Shown here: one piece after another, positions 49,279 to 58,129 of the stretch
How the letters are laid out: the number at the start of each line of letters is the position of its first letter
How positions within the stretch are numbered: the stretch's first letter is position 1
Assembly (NCBI RefSeq): GCF_041052385.1
Contig: NZ_CP163439.1
Location: 6,127,001 to 6,191,000, forward strand
Direction of reading: 5' to 3'
From: Streptomyces sp. R28
GTDB taxonomy: Bacteria; Actinomycetota; Actinomycetes; Streptomycetales; Streptomycetaceae
DNA length: 64,000 bases
Program-made: the position numbers and the translations under genes
The notes under the pieces: generated by a model
What the model saw: the letters and a program-made list of their open reading frames with translations, nothing else
What the model was told of the DNA's origin: nothing
Databases searched by the model: none

Positions 49279-50281
49279 ACTCACCTGCGTGGCCCGGCGC
49301 ACCGTCGAGTGGCGTGAGGCGCCCGACCCTAAGCTCCGGTCCGACCGGGAGGCGATCGTCGCCCCGGTGGCCGCCACCCCCTGTGACGTGGACTCCTCGA
49401 TCCTGGCCGGGCATGGCTTCATTGACCCGCCCTTCGCCCTCGGCCACGAGTGCGTCGCCCGGGTCGTCGAGACGGGCGACGCCGTCACCGCCGTAGCCCC
49501 CGGCGACCAGGTCGTGGTCCCGTGGTCCATCAACTGCGGCACCTGCGACCGCTGCCGGGCGGGACTGACCGCGCACTGCACGGCCGTTCCCTACATGGCG
49601 ATGTACGGCGCACCGATCGGCGGCACCTGGGGCGGGCTCTTCTCCGACCTGGTCCGCGTGCCCTACGCCGACGCCATGCTGGTCCCGCTGCCCACCGGCC
49701 TGGACCCGGTCGCCATGGCCTCGGCCAGCGACAACTGGTCCCTGGCCTGGCGCCTGGTCGCCCCCCACCTCAACTCCCGCCCCGGCGCCCGGGTCCTGGT
49801 CGTCGCGCGCGGCAGTATCGGCCTGTACGTGTGCGACATCGCCCGCGCGCTGGGCGCCTCCGACGTCCTCTACGTCGACCCCGACGCCGAACACCGCGCC
49901 CTGGCCGGCGCCTTCGGAGCGTCCACCGCCGAATCCCTGGACCCGCTCCCGCAGGACTTCGACATCGCCGTGGAGGCCACCGGCCGCGTCGACCAGCTCG
50001 CCCTGGTCGTCAAGTGCCTGGCTCCGGAAGGCATCTGCGAGAGCGCGGGCAACCACTTCCGCCCCGGCGAGCTGCCCCTGCTCGACATGTACCTCGCCGG
50101 TGTCACCTTGCGCGTCGCCCGCGACAACGTCCGCGCCCACATCCCCGACGCCCTGGAACTCGCCGCCTCCGGCAAGGTCGCCCCCGAACGGGTCGTCTCC
50201 CACGTCATCGACTGGGAGGACCTGCCGACGGCACTGCCGGAGAAACACCTCAAGCCGGTCTTCGTACGTTCCGACACCTGA
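49271..50281 (+). CDS. Zinc-dependent alcohol dehydrogenase
   Basis: The 336-residue medium-chain dehydrogenase has a catalytic zinc site (Cys in TPCDVDSS, GHE in LGHECVARV), a structural zinc site (CGTCDRCRAGLTAHC) and a Rossmann region (VLVVARGSIGLYVCDIARAL). The dinucleotide motif lacks one usual glycine, which may alter NAD(P) binding. The ATG overlaps the tautomerase gene by 8 bp, so they are coupled. It may oxidise a carbonyl or alcohol product linked to the tautomerase. Confidence 0.88.
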   Translation: MRELTCVARRTVEWREAPDPKLRSDREAIVAPVAATPCDVDSSILAGHGFIDPPFALGHECVARVVETGDAVTAVAPGDQVVVPWSINCGTCDRCRAGLTAHCTAVPYMAMYGAPIGGTWGGLFSDLVRVPYADAMLVPLPTGLDPVAMASASDNWSLAWRLVAPHLNSRPGARVLVVARGSIGLYVCDIARALGASDVLYVDPDAEHRALAGAFGASTAESLDPLPQDFDIAVEATGRVDQLALVVKCLAPEGICESAGNHFRPGELPLLDMYLAGVTLRVARDNVRAHIPDALELAASGKVAPERVVSHVIDWEDLPTALPEKHLKPVFVRSDT

Positions 50282-50328
50282 CCCACACCAGGGCCCCGCC
50301 CCGCCCCCCTCACCCACCGAGAAACCCG

Positions 50329-51015
50329 ATGCACACCTCTCTGACCGACCCGGCGCCCGCCGAACCCACCTCACCGACGCCCGAGGAACTGGAACACCAG
50401 AAGGCGGCCATCACCCGCCTCGGCGACGAACTGCGCGCTCTCATGGAAGCCACCGTCCGCACCGCCGCCTCCCCCGACACCCTCCACCGCGTGGCGGACG
50501 GCGTCCGTCACATCACCGGTCAGCTGACGGGGCGACGGCGCGCACGGGCGGAGATCCCGGAGGTGGACGAATTCCCCGGGGGCGCACGGATGTACAGCCC
50601 CGTCACCGGCCCCGGCAGCCCGCTTGCCCCGCCCCTCCACATCACACCCGACGCCGACGGCCTGGTGGGCCACTGCACCCTCGGCATCGCCCACGAAGGC
50701 CCGCCCGGCTACGGTCACGGCGGCATGAGCGCCATGCTCCTGGACGAACTCATGGGCCGCGCCTGCGCGGCAGCCGGAACGGCCGGCCTGACCGGCTCCC
50801 TGCAGATGCGCTACCACCGCCCGGTCCCGCTGGAGACACCCCTGCGAGTGCTGGCCCGCATCACCGGCACGGACGACCGCAAGGTCTTCGTGAGCGGGTC
50901 GATCACCACCGGGGCGGACCCGGACGCACCCCTCGTCACGGCCGACGGGGTCTTCGTCACCCCCGACCCCGACCGCGCTCGCGCCCTGTTCCCGGGGCTG
51001 CGTCCGCAGGGGTGA
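50329..51015 (+). CDS. Hotdog-fold (PaaI-like) thioesterase
   Basis: The 228-residue protein has an N-terminal helical region and a C-terminal hotdog domain: the long-helix motif YGHGGMSAMLLDELMGRACA, with Asp as probable catalytic residue, and GSLQMRYHRPVPLETPLRVL. The length is above the 130-150 residues of plain PaaI because of the leader. It lies 47 bp after the dehydrogenase stop and is probably in the same operon. It is probably a thioesterase for an acyl-CoA. Confidence 0.8.
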   Translation: MHTSLTDPAPAEPTSPTPEELEHQKAAITRLGDELRALMEATVRTAASPDTLHRVADGVRHITGQLTGRRRARAEIPEVDEFPGGARMYSPVTGPGSPLAPPLHITPDADGLVGHCTLGIAHEGPPGYGHGGMSAMLLDELMGRACAAAGTAGLTGSLQMRYHRPVPLETPLRVLARITGTDDRKVFVSGSITTGADPDAPLVTADGVFVTPDPDRARALFPGLRPQG

Positions 51016-51016
51016 G

Positions 51017-52117
51017 TCAGGCGGGATACGCGTGTGTCTGGGCCGCCTTGACCGTCGCCCAGACCGTGGCTCCGGGGCGCAGGTCGAGTTCGGCGGCCGC
51101 GACCGTGGTGAGGTCGGCGGCCAGGGGGAGTTCGCCGGTGAGGGCGGCGCGGATCTGGTCGCCGTGGGTCTCCAGGCCGGCCACCTCGCAGCGCCAGAGG
51201 TTGCGGGCACTGGATCCGGTGGGGCGGTCGCGGTGGAGGGTGACCGCGCTGGGCGGGAAGGCCACGAAGGCCGGGCCGGTGAGCGCCTCCGTGGTCGTGA
51301 CCGAGACTTCGGTGGCGCCGTCCACGCGGACCGTGTGTCCCTCGGCCTGCCCCCGATAGAGGTTGAGTCCGACCAGGTGGGCGATGTAGTCGGTGCGCGG
51401 GTGGCGGGCGATGTCGGCGGGGGTGCCCTCCTGGACGATGCGGCCGTCCTCGATGACGACGAGGTGGTCGGCCAGCACCATGGCGTCCAGGGGATCGTGC
51501 GTGACGAGTACGGCGACCGCTTCGAAGTCGGCCAGGTGGTGGCGGAGTTGGGCACGCACGTCGAGGCGGGTGCGGGCGTCGAGGGCGGCCAGGGGTTCGT
51601 CGAGGAGCAGCAGGCGGGGGTGGGTGGCCAGGGCGCGGGCGAGGGCTACGCGCTGGGCCTGGCCGCCGGAGAGGCGGCGGGGCTTGGCACCGGCGTGGCC
51701 GGCGAGACCCATGCGCTCCAGCCACTCGGCGGCCTGGGCCCGGGCCTGCGCCTTGGTCGCGCCGTGGCAGCGCGGCCCGAAGGCCACGTTGTCCAGCGCG
51801 GTGAGGTGGGGGAAGAGCAGGTAGTCCTGGAAGACGACGCCGACCGGGCGGGACTCCGGCCGCGTACGGTCCAACTCCGCGCCGTCCAGCCGTAGATGGC
51901 CGTCGGTGAGCGGGACGAGCCCGGCGAGGGCGCGCAGGGCGGTGGTCTTGCCCGCGCCGTTGGGGCCGAGGAGCGCGACCACGTCACCGGGGGCCGCGCT
52001 CAGCGCCACGTCGAGGTGGAAGGAGCCGCGCTCGACCACCAGCCGGGCGTCGAGTCCCTCACCGGTCCGGCCGGGTGCGCCGACGGTGTCCTGGGCGGTC
52101 TTCGCGATGTCGGTCAT
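51017..52117 (-). CDS. modC: Molybdate ABC transporter ATP-binding protein
   Basis: This 366-residue ATPase has Walker A (LLGPNGAGKTT), Q-loop (VVFQDYLLFPHL), signature (LSGGQAQRVALARA), Walker B (LLLLDEPLAALD) and a C-terminal TOBE/mop-like domain (about residues 295-360), as in ModC. It energises uptake of molybdate or tungstate. The ATG overlaps modB by 4 bp. The gene is last of modABC and convergent with the thioesterase gene, one base apart. Confidence 0.93.
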   Translation of the reverse strand: MTDIAKTAQDTVGAPGRTGEGLDARLVVERGSFHLDVALSAAPGDVVALLGPNGAGKTTALRALAGLVPLTDGHLRLDGAELDRTRPESRPVGVVFQDYLLFPHLTALDNVAFGPRCHGATKAQARAQAAEWLERMGLAGHAGAKPRRLSGGQAQRVALARALATHPRLLLLDEPLAALDARTRLDVRAQLRHHLADFEAVAVLVTHDPLDAMVLADHLVVIEDGRIVQEGTPADIARHPRTDYIAHLVGLNLYRGQAEGHTVRVDGATEVSVTTTEALTGPAFVAFPPSAVTLHRDRPTGSSARNLWRCEVAGLETHGDQIRAALTGELPLAADLTTVAAAELDLRPGATVWATVKAAQTHAYPA

Positions 52118-52974
52118 GAGGCGGTCATCCAGCGATCACGCAGTCCCGCGAGGACCGCGACGGACACGGCCAGCAGGACGAGGCTGAGGGCGATCGCGGC
52201 CTCCGGGTCGCTCTGCAACGCCAGGTAGACGGCGAGCGGCATGGTCTGCGTACGCCCGGGGAAGTTGCCGGCGAATGTGATGGTCGCGCCGAACTCGCCG
52301 AGCGCACGGGCCCAGGCCAGTACGGCCCCGGCCGCGATGCCGGGGGCGATGAGCGGCAGCGTGACCCGGCGGAACGCGGTGAAGCGGGAGGCGCCCAGGG
52401 TGGTGGCGGCCTCCTCGTAGCGGGGGTCGGCGGCCCGCAGGGTGCCCTCCACACTGATCACGAGGAACGGCATGGCGACGAACGCCTCCGCGACCACCAC
52501 CCCGGCGGTGGTGAAGGGCAGGGTGATCCCGAACCATGCGTCCAGCCACTTTCCGATGACGCCGTTGCGGCCGAGCGCCATCAGCAGCGCCACACCGCCC
52601 ACCACCGGCGGCAGGACGAGCGGGAGGGTGACGAGGGCCCGTACGACACCTCGCCCCGGGAACTCGACCCGGGCCAGCAGCCAGGCCAGCGGCACCCCGA
52701 TCACCAGGCTCACCGCGGTCGCCGCCGTCGCGCAGACCAGCGACAACTGCAGTGCCTGCCACACCTCCGTGCTGGTCAGCAGGTCGGGCATGCTCCGCCA
52801 CGGGGCCCTGATCAGCAGCGCGACGAGCGGGAGGGCCAGGAAGGCCAGGCCGATCAGCGCGGGCAGGAGAAGGGGCAGCGGGGCGCCCCCGCGGACGCGT
52901 ACGCGGCGGCGGCGCGGGCCACCGGTCAGGGTGTCCGCGGCGCCGGCCTTGTCCGGGGAGGACGGGGACGTCAC
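52114..52974 (-). CDS. modB: Molybdate ABC transporter permease
   Basis: The 286-residue permease has six predicted membrane segments and the EAA loop EAATTLGASRFTAFRRVTLP near residue 190, facing ModC. The start is GTG 52974, in a 4-bp overlap with the modA stop. It follows the usual modABC order. Confidence 0.93.
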   Translation of the reverse strand: MTSPSSPDKAGAADTLTGGPRRRRVRVRGGAPLPLLLPALIGLAFLALPLVALLIRAPWRSMPDLLTSTEVWQALQLSLVCATAATAVSLVIGVPLAWLLARVEFPGRGVVRALVTLPLVLPPVVGGVALLMALGRNGVIGKWLDAWFGITLPFTTAGVVVAEAFVAMPFLVISVEGTLRAADPRYEEAATTLGASRFTAFRRVTLPLIAPGIAAGAVLAWARALGEFGATITFAGNFPGRTQTMPLAVYLALQSDPEAAIALSLVLLAVSVAVLAGLRDRWMTAS

Positions 52975-53798
52975 GGCTTGAGGAACCCGGCCGCGTTCAG
53001 GACCTTCTGGCCCTCGGCGGACTGCACCAGCGCGATGAACGCCTCGGCGGCCGCGGCGTTCGGTGCGTCCTTGAGCAGGGTGATCGGGTAGTCGTTGATG
53101 GCGTCGGCCGACTCGGGGAACTCCACGCCCTCCACCTTGTCACCCGCGGCCTTCACATCGGTCTTGTAGACGACCGCGGCGTCGGCCTCCTTCAGCACCA
53201 CCTTGTTCAGGGCGGCCTTGACGTCCTCCTCGTAGGAGACCGGGGTGAGCTTCAGCTTGCTTGCGTCCAGGGCCTTCTGCGCCGCGGCGCCGCACGGCAC
53301 CGCCTGGTCGCACAGCACGACCTTCAGGTCGGACTTGGTGAGGTCCTTCAGCGAGGCGACCTTGCCGGGGTTGCCCGGCAGGGTGGCGATGTCCAACTGG
53401 TTGCGCACGAAGGTGGCGGGCGTGCCGGAGGCGTCCCCGGCGTCGGTGACGATCTTCATCGTCTTGGGGCTGGCCGAGGCGAACACGTCCGCCGGGGCGC
53501 CGCCGGTGATGCTCGCGGCGAGTGCGTCGCTGCCGCCGAAGCTGAAGGTCACCTTGGTGCCCGGGTGAGCCTTCTCGAACTCCTTGCCCAGCGTCGTGAA
53601 GCTCTCCTTCAGCGAGGCGGCGGCGAAGACGGTCACCTCGCCGGACAGTCCTGCCGAGGCGGAGGCCGACGCGGAGGAGTCCGACTTGGCCGACGAGGTG
53701 CCGTCCGAGGAGGAACAGGCGCTCAGGGCCAGCAGGGCTGCGGCGCCTGCGCCGGTCACCTGCAGTGTCCGACGGGTCCGGCGCACGGAACGGGTCAT
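52971..53798 (-). CDS. modA: Molybdate-binding lipoprotein
   Basis: The 275-residue substrate-binding protein has the lipobox LLALSACSS near residue 27 and an acidic Ser-rich linker. The ModA motif VTVFAAASLKESFTTLGKEF is present, as are GGAPADVFASASPKTM and the second half DAAVVYKTDVKAAG. It binds molybdate outside the cell. ATG 53798 gives a normal signal sequence. The leader carries three related repeats. Confidence 0.93.
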   Translation of the reverse strand: MTRSVRRTRRTLQVTGAGAAALLALSACSSSDGTSSAKSDSSASASASAGLSGEVTVFAAASLKESFTTLGKEFEKAHPGTKVTFSFGGSDALAASITGGAPADVFASASPKTMKIVTDAGDASGTPATFVRNQLDIATLPGNPGKVASLKDLTKSDLKVVLCDQAVPCGAAAQKALDASKLKLTPVSYEEDVKAALNKVVLKEADAAVVYKTDVKAAGDKVEGVEFPESADAINDYPITLLKDAPNAAAAEAFIALVQSAEGQKVLNAAGFLKP

Positions 53799-53812
53799 CA
53801 CGGGTCCACTCC

Positions 53813-53875
53813 CTCTGGTCCTGAACGGACTCACTTGGTCCTGAACAGACTCACTCTGGTCCTCGACGGACCCCC
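53813..53875. repeat. Three imperfect ~21-bp repeats upstream of modA
   Basis: Three related segments (about 53813-53835, 53836-53856 and 53857-53875) each contain a GGTCCT or GTCC and GGAC pair around a short spacer. They lie 15-78 bp upstream of the modA start. They may be regulator sites, perhaps for the nearby TOBE regulator. Confidence 0.55.
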
Positions 53876-54021
53876 TCACGGCAACGCAGATGATACTTCC
53901 GCAAGTGCGAGGGGAAAGTCTCCTGTCGCATCGCATGAGCTGGATCTTCCATCTGCTGGCATGGCATGTGCGTTTGTACGGGACGGGTCCTCGGGTACGG
54001 TCGCCCGGGAGGTGGTAGCCC

Positions 54022-54505
54022 GTGAGTCAGTCCCTCGCAGCCGCCCGTACGGCCGCCGAACCGATGGCGGAACTCGTCCTCACCGGCGATCTGGCCCGTC
54101 CGGCCCGGCTGACGGTGCCCGACCTTCTCGCCTGGCCCCAGCACCAGGCCGAGGTCGCCTTCGAATGCGCCACCAGCGGTGTGCGGCACCACCGCTTCAC
54201 CGGGCCGCTCCTGCACGACGTCCTCACGGACGCGGGCCCCGTCTTCGACCCCGCCCGCCGCAAGGACCGACTGCGCTTCCTTGATCGCCGTACGCGGCGC
54301 GGACGGCCACCACGCCCTGCTGTCCTGGGCGGAGATCGCCCCCGACTTCGGCCGCGCCCCCGTCCTGCTCGCCGCCACCCTCGACGACACCCCGCTCGAC
54401 CGCGCCGGATCCCAGCTGGTCCTGCCCCAGGACCGCTGCGGGGCCCGGTACATCAGCGGCATCGAGGCGATACGGGTGGACGGCGGATACACCGCCTGGA
54501 CCTGA
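54022..54505 (+). pseudogene. Molybdopterin-dependent oxidoreductase (sulfite-oxidase-like domain), frameshifted
   Basis: A GTG start at 54022 after GGGAGGTGG opens a frame with the molybdopterin-binding cysteine region VAFECATSGVRHHRFTGPLL. At 54279-54280 an extra C breaks the frame: the continuation LIAVRGADGHHALLSWAEIA lies in the next frame and runs to IEAIRVDGGYTAWT at 54505. With one base removed it is one protein of about 160 residues. It adjoins modABC and a TOBE regulator, which fits a molybdenum enzyme. A sequencing error is possible. Confidence 0.75.
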
Positions 54506-54622
54506 CGGCGGCGGGAGGAGCACGGCGACGGTGGCTCAGCTCCTGCACCGTGATCAAAACGGCCGGGGCGATGCGCCGTGGAGTGCGCCGCCCAGCCCGC
54601 CGGCCTGCCCGCGCCGGACCGC

Positions 54623-55018
54623 TCAGACGCGGTCGATGTGCACGTTCGTCGACTTCACCCGGGCGGTGGCCTCCATGCCGATCTCCAGCCCCAGCTCCTC
54701 CACGGCCTCCCGCGTGAGCAGCGACACCAGCCGGTGCGGCCCGGCCTGGATCTCCACCTGCGCCGCCACGTCACCGAGCTTGATCGCGGTGACGATGCCG
54801 GGGAACGCGTTGCGGACCGAGGTGTAGGAGGAGTCCTCCTCCCCGCTCCCGCCCTTGGCGAGCTCCACGGAGAAGGCGGCCAGGTCCTTCCCGTCGATGA
54901 GCCGCCTGCCGCCCTCGTCGCGGTGGGTCGCCACCCGGCCCGCGTCCGCCCATCGCCGCGCGGTGTCCGGACTCACGCCGAGCAGTCGCGCCGCCTGGCC
55001 GATCGTGTATGCCTGCAT
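54623..55018 (-). CDS. HTH-TOBE molybdate-responsive regulator (ModE-like)
   Basis: This 131-residue protein has an N-terminal MerR/excisionase helix-turn-helix (YTIGQAARLLGVSPDTARRW, about residues 4-23) and a C-terminal TOBE/Mop domain (VRNAFPGIVTAIKLGDVAAQ, about 68-87). TOBE domains bind molybdate. It is therefore probably the molybdate-sensing regulator of modABC and the adjacent molybdoenzyme, although not a classical ModE. ATG 55018 is the family start. Confidence 0.85.
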   Translation of the reverse strand: MQAYTIGQAARLLGVSPDTARRWADAGRVATHRDEGGRRLIDGKDLAAFSVELAKGGSGEEDSSYTSVRNAFPGIVTAIKLGDVAAQVEIQAGPHRLVSLLTREAVEELGLEIGMEATARVKSTNVHIDRV

Positions 55019-55091
55019 GGGCGACAACATAGGCCAGGGGTGGGGAGGGCGGTCGCAGGAGCAGGCCGGTGGGATCACCGCGCTCGTGGGC

Positions 55092-56339
55092 TCAGACCAG
55101 GTCGCGCAATCGGCCGACCGGGCTCAGGACGAGCGTCACAGCGGCCCCGGCACCCGCCACGGAGACCAGCCACAGGGCCTCGCGAGGCCGGGCGGTGCTC
55201 GCGAGCACACCGGCGGTCAGGGCGCCCACCGGCACGGCCCCCCAGGAGACGAAGCGGACGGTGGCCATCACCCGGGGCAGCAGCTCCGCCGGTGTGACGG
55301 TCTGCCGGTGGGTGCGGGTGAGGATGCTCAGCACCACGACACCCACCGTGAACCCGGTGGCACCCACCACGTACAGCAGCACTCCCCAGCCGCCGAAGGC
55401 CAGGGGGACGAACAGGGCGAGCAGGGCGCCGGCCGAGGTCGCGGCAACCACGGCACGGGCGCCGCCGAACCTCGCGGTCAGCAGGGGGGTCATGGCCGCC
55501 CCGAGCAGGCTGCCCGCTCCCTCGGCGGCCATCAGCAGGCCGACCAGACCGACCGGGAGACCCAGTGTGCGGACGAGGAAGACCGGGGTCAGCGCCATGA
55601 GCGCGCCGCAGGCGAAGTTGACCAGTGTCGCGGCGGCCGTACAGGGGCCGATGACCGGGTGACGCGTCACGAAGCGCCAGCCGTCCCGGATCAGCCGGCC
55701 GACGGAGGCGCCCGCCGGTGGACGTGCCTCGTGGTCGGGCCGCGGCAGGCTCCGCAGCAGGAACGCGGAGACGAGGTAACTCGCCACATCCACCAGGAGG
55801 CTGGCCGTGGCACCCATCACCTGCACCAGGACGCCGCCCATGGAGGGGCCTCCCAGCTGGGTGGCGGCCGACGAGGCAGAGGTCAGGCTGTTGCGGGCGG
55901 TCAGCTCTTCCTTGCTGACGATCGACGGCAGAAAGGTCGAGTTTCCGACGTCGAAGATGACGGTGGCCAGGCCGATGAGCAGCGCGACCAGGACGAGGTG
56001 GGCCAGGGACAGCTTCCCCAGCGCAGCCGCCAGCGGCACGCACAACAGCACCAGCGCCCGGAGGAGGTCCATGGCCACCTGGGTGCCGCGGAGCGGAAGC
56101 CGCTGCACGAGCACTCCGGCCGGAAGGCCGATCAGGATCCAGGCGCCGTAGGTGGCGGCGGTTATGAGGCTCACCTCGAAACTGCTCGCCCGCAGGACCT
56201 CCAGTGCCACCAGCGGAAGCGCCACCGTGGTCACCGCGTCGCCGAGGCCGCTGGCGGTGGAGCCCGCTCAGTACCGCCAGAAGGCGCCGGCGTCGCGGCG
56301 GCGTGCGGGCTGCTGATGCCCGACCGGTGTGTCCGTCAT
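55092..56339 (-). pseudogene. MFS transporter gene with in-frame stop at codon 24
   Basis: An open frame starts at ATG 56339 (MTDTPVGHQQ, after GGAAGAG) but has TGA at 56268-56270 where the family has Trp. It reads AFWRY, stop, then AGSTASGLGDAVTTVALPLV with no frame change. The remainder is a complete 12-helix MFS-3-type transporter, of the tetronasin/enterobactin exporter kind, to 55092. Reinitiation at GTG 56234 (MTTVALPLVALEVL) would lose most of the first helix and probably make a non-functional protein. Confidence 0.75.
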
Positions 56340-56524
56340 TGTTCGTAGTCTCTTCCGTGCCGTACTGGTCGTCGTACTGATCGCGGGCGCCTCGGGCCGA
56401 TCAGCAGTGGCGGCGGCAGTGCCTCAGCGCGGCGGTCGGCTGGTCCGCCGGCCCGGGCGCCACGGCTGCACGGCGTGAGTTCGCGGTCGACCAGGACGAA
56501 GTCGCTGTCGAAGCCGACCGGGTT

Positions 56525-56668
56525 TCAGTGGCTCGTCCCCGTCAGCCCCGCCCGGCCCGGTGCCTGCGCCTCGGCCAGGGTGCGGCACCCCCGGGCGGCG
56601 GCCGCCAGGATTTCGCTCTCCCGTACCCGACGGCACAGGCAGATCAGCGGGTCGTCGGTGTCAGGCAC
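56525..56668 (-). pseudogene. Truncated BFD-like [2Fe-2S] protein
   Basis: The frame from GTG 56668 reads DPLICLCRRVRESEILAAAA and then RGCRTLAEAQ. This matches the first half of the bacterioferritin-associated ferredoxin (BFD) domain with its Cys-x-Cys pair. The second cysteine pair is missing because the frame ends at 56525 in unrelated sequence. It overlaps the HAD gene by 8 bp. This is probably a gene remnant. Confidence 0.5.
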
Positions 56669-57329
56669 CCTGAGCGAGTCCTTCCGCCCAGTCGACCAGT
56701 TCGCGATCGACGAGCGCGGACGCGAGATGGTCGTGGTCGAGAGCGGTGCCGGGCAGGGACGGTACGGCCACCACGTACAGCCCCGCGCGACGTGCCGCCG
56801 TGATGCCGGTGGCGGAGTCCTCGAAGGCAACCGAGCGGGCCGGGAGCACGCCCAGCGCCTCGCACGCCTTCAGATAGAGATCGGGGGCCGGCTTGGCGGC
56901 CGCCACCTCGTCGGCCGCGAAGGAGACCGGGAAGAGGTCGGCGAGACCGGCCGAGGCGAGGGCGGTGTCGAGGAGTTCGCGGGGGCTGTTGCTGGCGACC
57001 GCGACAGGGACGGCTCGGGTGCAGGCCTTGACCAGCTCGGCGGCCCCGGGGAGGGCGTCGGCGCCGCTGGCCAGTTCCTGCCGTACGAGGTCCAGAAGTT
57101 CCGCGGCGAGTTCGGCACCGGCTCCGGGCCGGCCGAAGTAGTCGGCCATCGCCTCACCCGCGCCCGCCGGCGTACGGCCGATCACCAGAGCCTTCTGCTC
57201 GACGCCGAACTCGTGCCCGTGCGCGGCGAAGATCTTGGTCTCGGCTCTCGTCCAGCAGACCTCGGTGTCGACGAGCAGCCCGTCGCAGTCGAAGACGACG
57301 GCTTGGGGGGTACGGGGAAGGGACGTCAC
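56661..57329 (-). CDS. HAD-superfamily phosphatase (beta-PGM-like)
   Basis: The 222-residue protein has motif I (VVFDCDGLLVDTE, residues about 11-23), motif II (VAVASNSPRELL), motif III with lysine (AAKPAPDLYLKA) and motif IV (FEDSATGITAARRAG). It is like beta-phosphoglucomutase or phosphonatase-type enzymes, and similar to the protein cut at the window start. It appears intact among several broken genes. Confidence 0.9.
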   Translation of the reverse strand: MTSLPRTPQAVVFDCDGLLVDTEVCWTRAETKIFAAHGHEFGVEQKALVIGRTPAGAGEAMADYFGRPGAGAELAAELLDLVRQELASGADALPGAAELVKACTRAVPVAVASNSPRELLDTALASAGLADLFPVSFAADEVAAAKPAPDLYLKACEALGVLPARSVAFEDSATGITAARRAGLYVVAVPSLPGTALDHDHLASALVDRELVDWAEGLAQGA

Positions 57330-57391
57330 GCTTCTTTCCTCCAGTCGGTCGCCGACACGGTCGCCAACAAGGGTGCCCCTCTGGCTCGTTG

Positions 57392-57427
57392 CAGTCGATC
57401 CAGTCGATCCAGTCGATCCAGTCGGTC
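57392..57427. repeat. 9-bp tandem repeat CAGTCGATC
   Basis: Three perfect copies and a fourth with one change lie upstream of the HAD gene. Non-coding. Confidence 0.85.
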
Positions 57428-57444
57428 AGGACCGACAGGGCATC

Positions 57445-57792
57445 TCATCTTGCCGAGCCCGACGGGAGTGCGCCTTCGTCGAGGACCGACAGCCAATGCC
57501 GTACGTCAGCGCGGGTGTCGTGCGAGCGGGCGAGGTCTCCCCACTGGTCGGAGCGTGCGGCCGGCCGCGTGAGGCTCTGCGCGGAGTCCAGGTCATGGGC
57601 CGGAACGTCGGCTCCGAGATCGGCGAGCAGGCTTCGGGCCGGGCACTCTTCGCCGGTGGACGGCGGTGATGCGATCAGGGCGGTGCGCAGCCAGGCGGTG
57701 CCGGTCCGCTAGCAGAACAGTCGCAACTCCCGCACCAGGTCGACTGGTTCATCGGCGGTGTGGACGAAGTTGATGCGTGTGCCGGCTCTCAG
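57445..57792 (-). pseudogene. Gene remnant with an internal TAG
   Basis: One reading frame reads INFVHTADEPVDLVRELRLF, Cys, stop (57709-57711), then RTGTAWLRTALIASPPSTGE and on to GALPSGSAR, a stretch that looks coding in Streptomyces codon use. No start codon is present, and the upstream end joins the MurA fragment near 57785. I do not recognise the family. It is probably the decayed 3' part of a gene, fused by deletion to murA. Confidence 0.4.
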
Positions 57793-58054
57793 TCGGCATG
57801 AGCACTGCGGTCGTCTGCTCACCGATGGGCCGGGCAACGTGCCAGCCCGCCTGCTCCAACAGGGCCGGCAAGATCTGGACGTCCGTGTTCACAGGGATGT
57901 TGCCCAGCCGCACAGGGCGGCCAAGGGCCCCTGCCGCGGCCAGCAGCGGCAGAGCGGCGTTCTTCGAGCCATCCACAGCGACGGTGCCGGTGAGTGGGGA
58001 CCCGGGGCGTACGGCGATCACCTCGGCGGCCCGACTGGAGGTGCTGGTGGGCAC
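57749..58054 (-). pseudogene. MurA (UDP-GlcNAc enolpyruvyl transferase) N-terminal fragment
   Basis: GTG 58054, after AAAGGAG, opens a 101-residue frame with VRPGSPLTGTVAVDGSKNAA, the conserved start of MurA with its active-site lysine. It runs to ALLEQAGWHVARP and then into unrelated sequence. The full enzyme has about 430 residues, so about three quarters is missing, including the catalytic cysteine loop. It cannot be active. The housekeeping murA must lie elsewhere. Confidence 0.75.
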
Positions 58055-58129
58055 GGTCAACTCCTTTGCAGGGGAAGGGAGACGGTCGTCTTCGGCGCCG
58101 GGCGGACGGGCAGGGCGATCTCGGCCCAG

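Noticed and set aside
56268..56270. TGA as a selenocysteine codon in the MFS gene
   Set aside because: There is no reason for selenocysteine at this position, no SECIS-like hairpin was recognised, and the family has Trp here.
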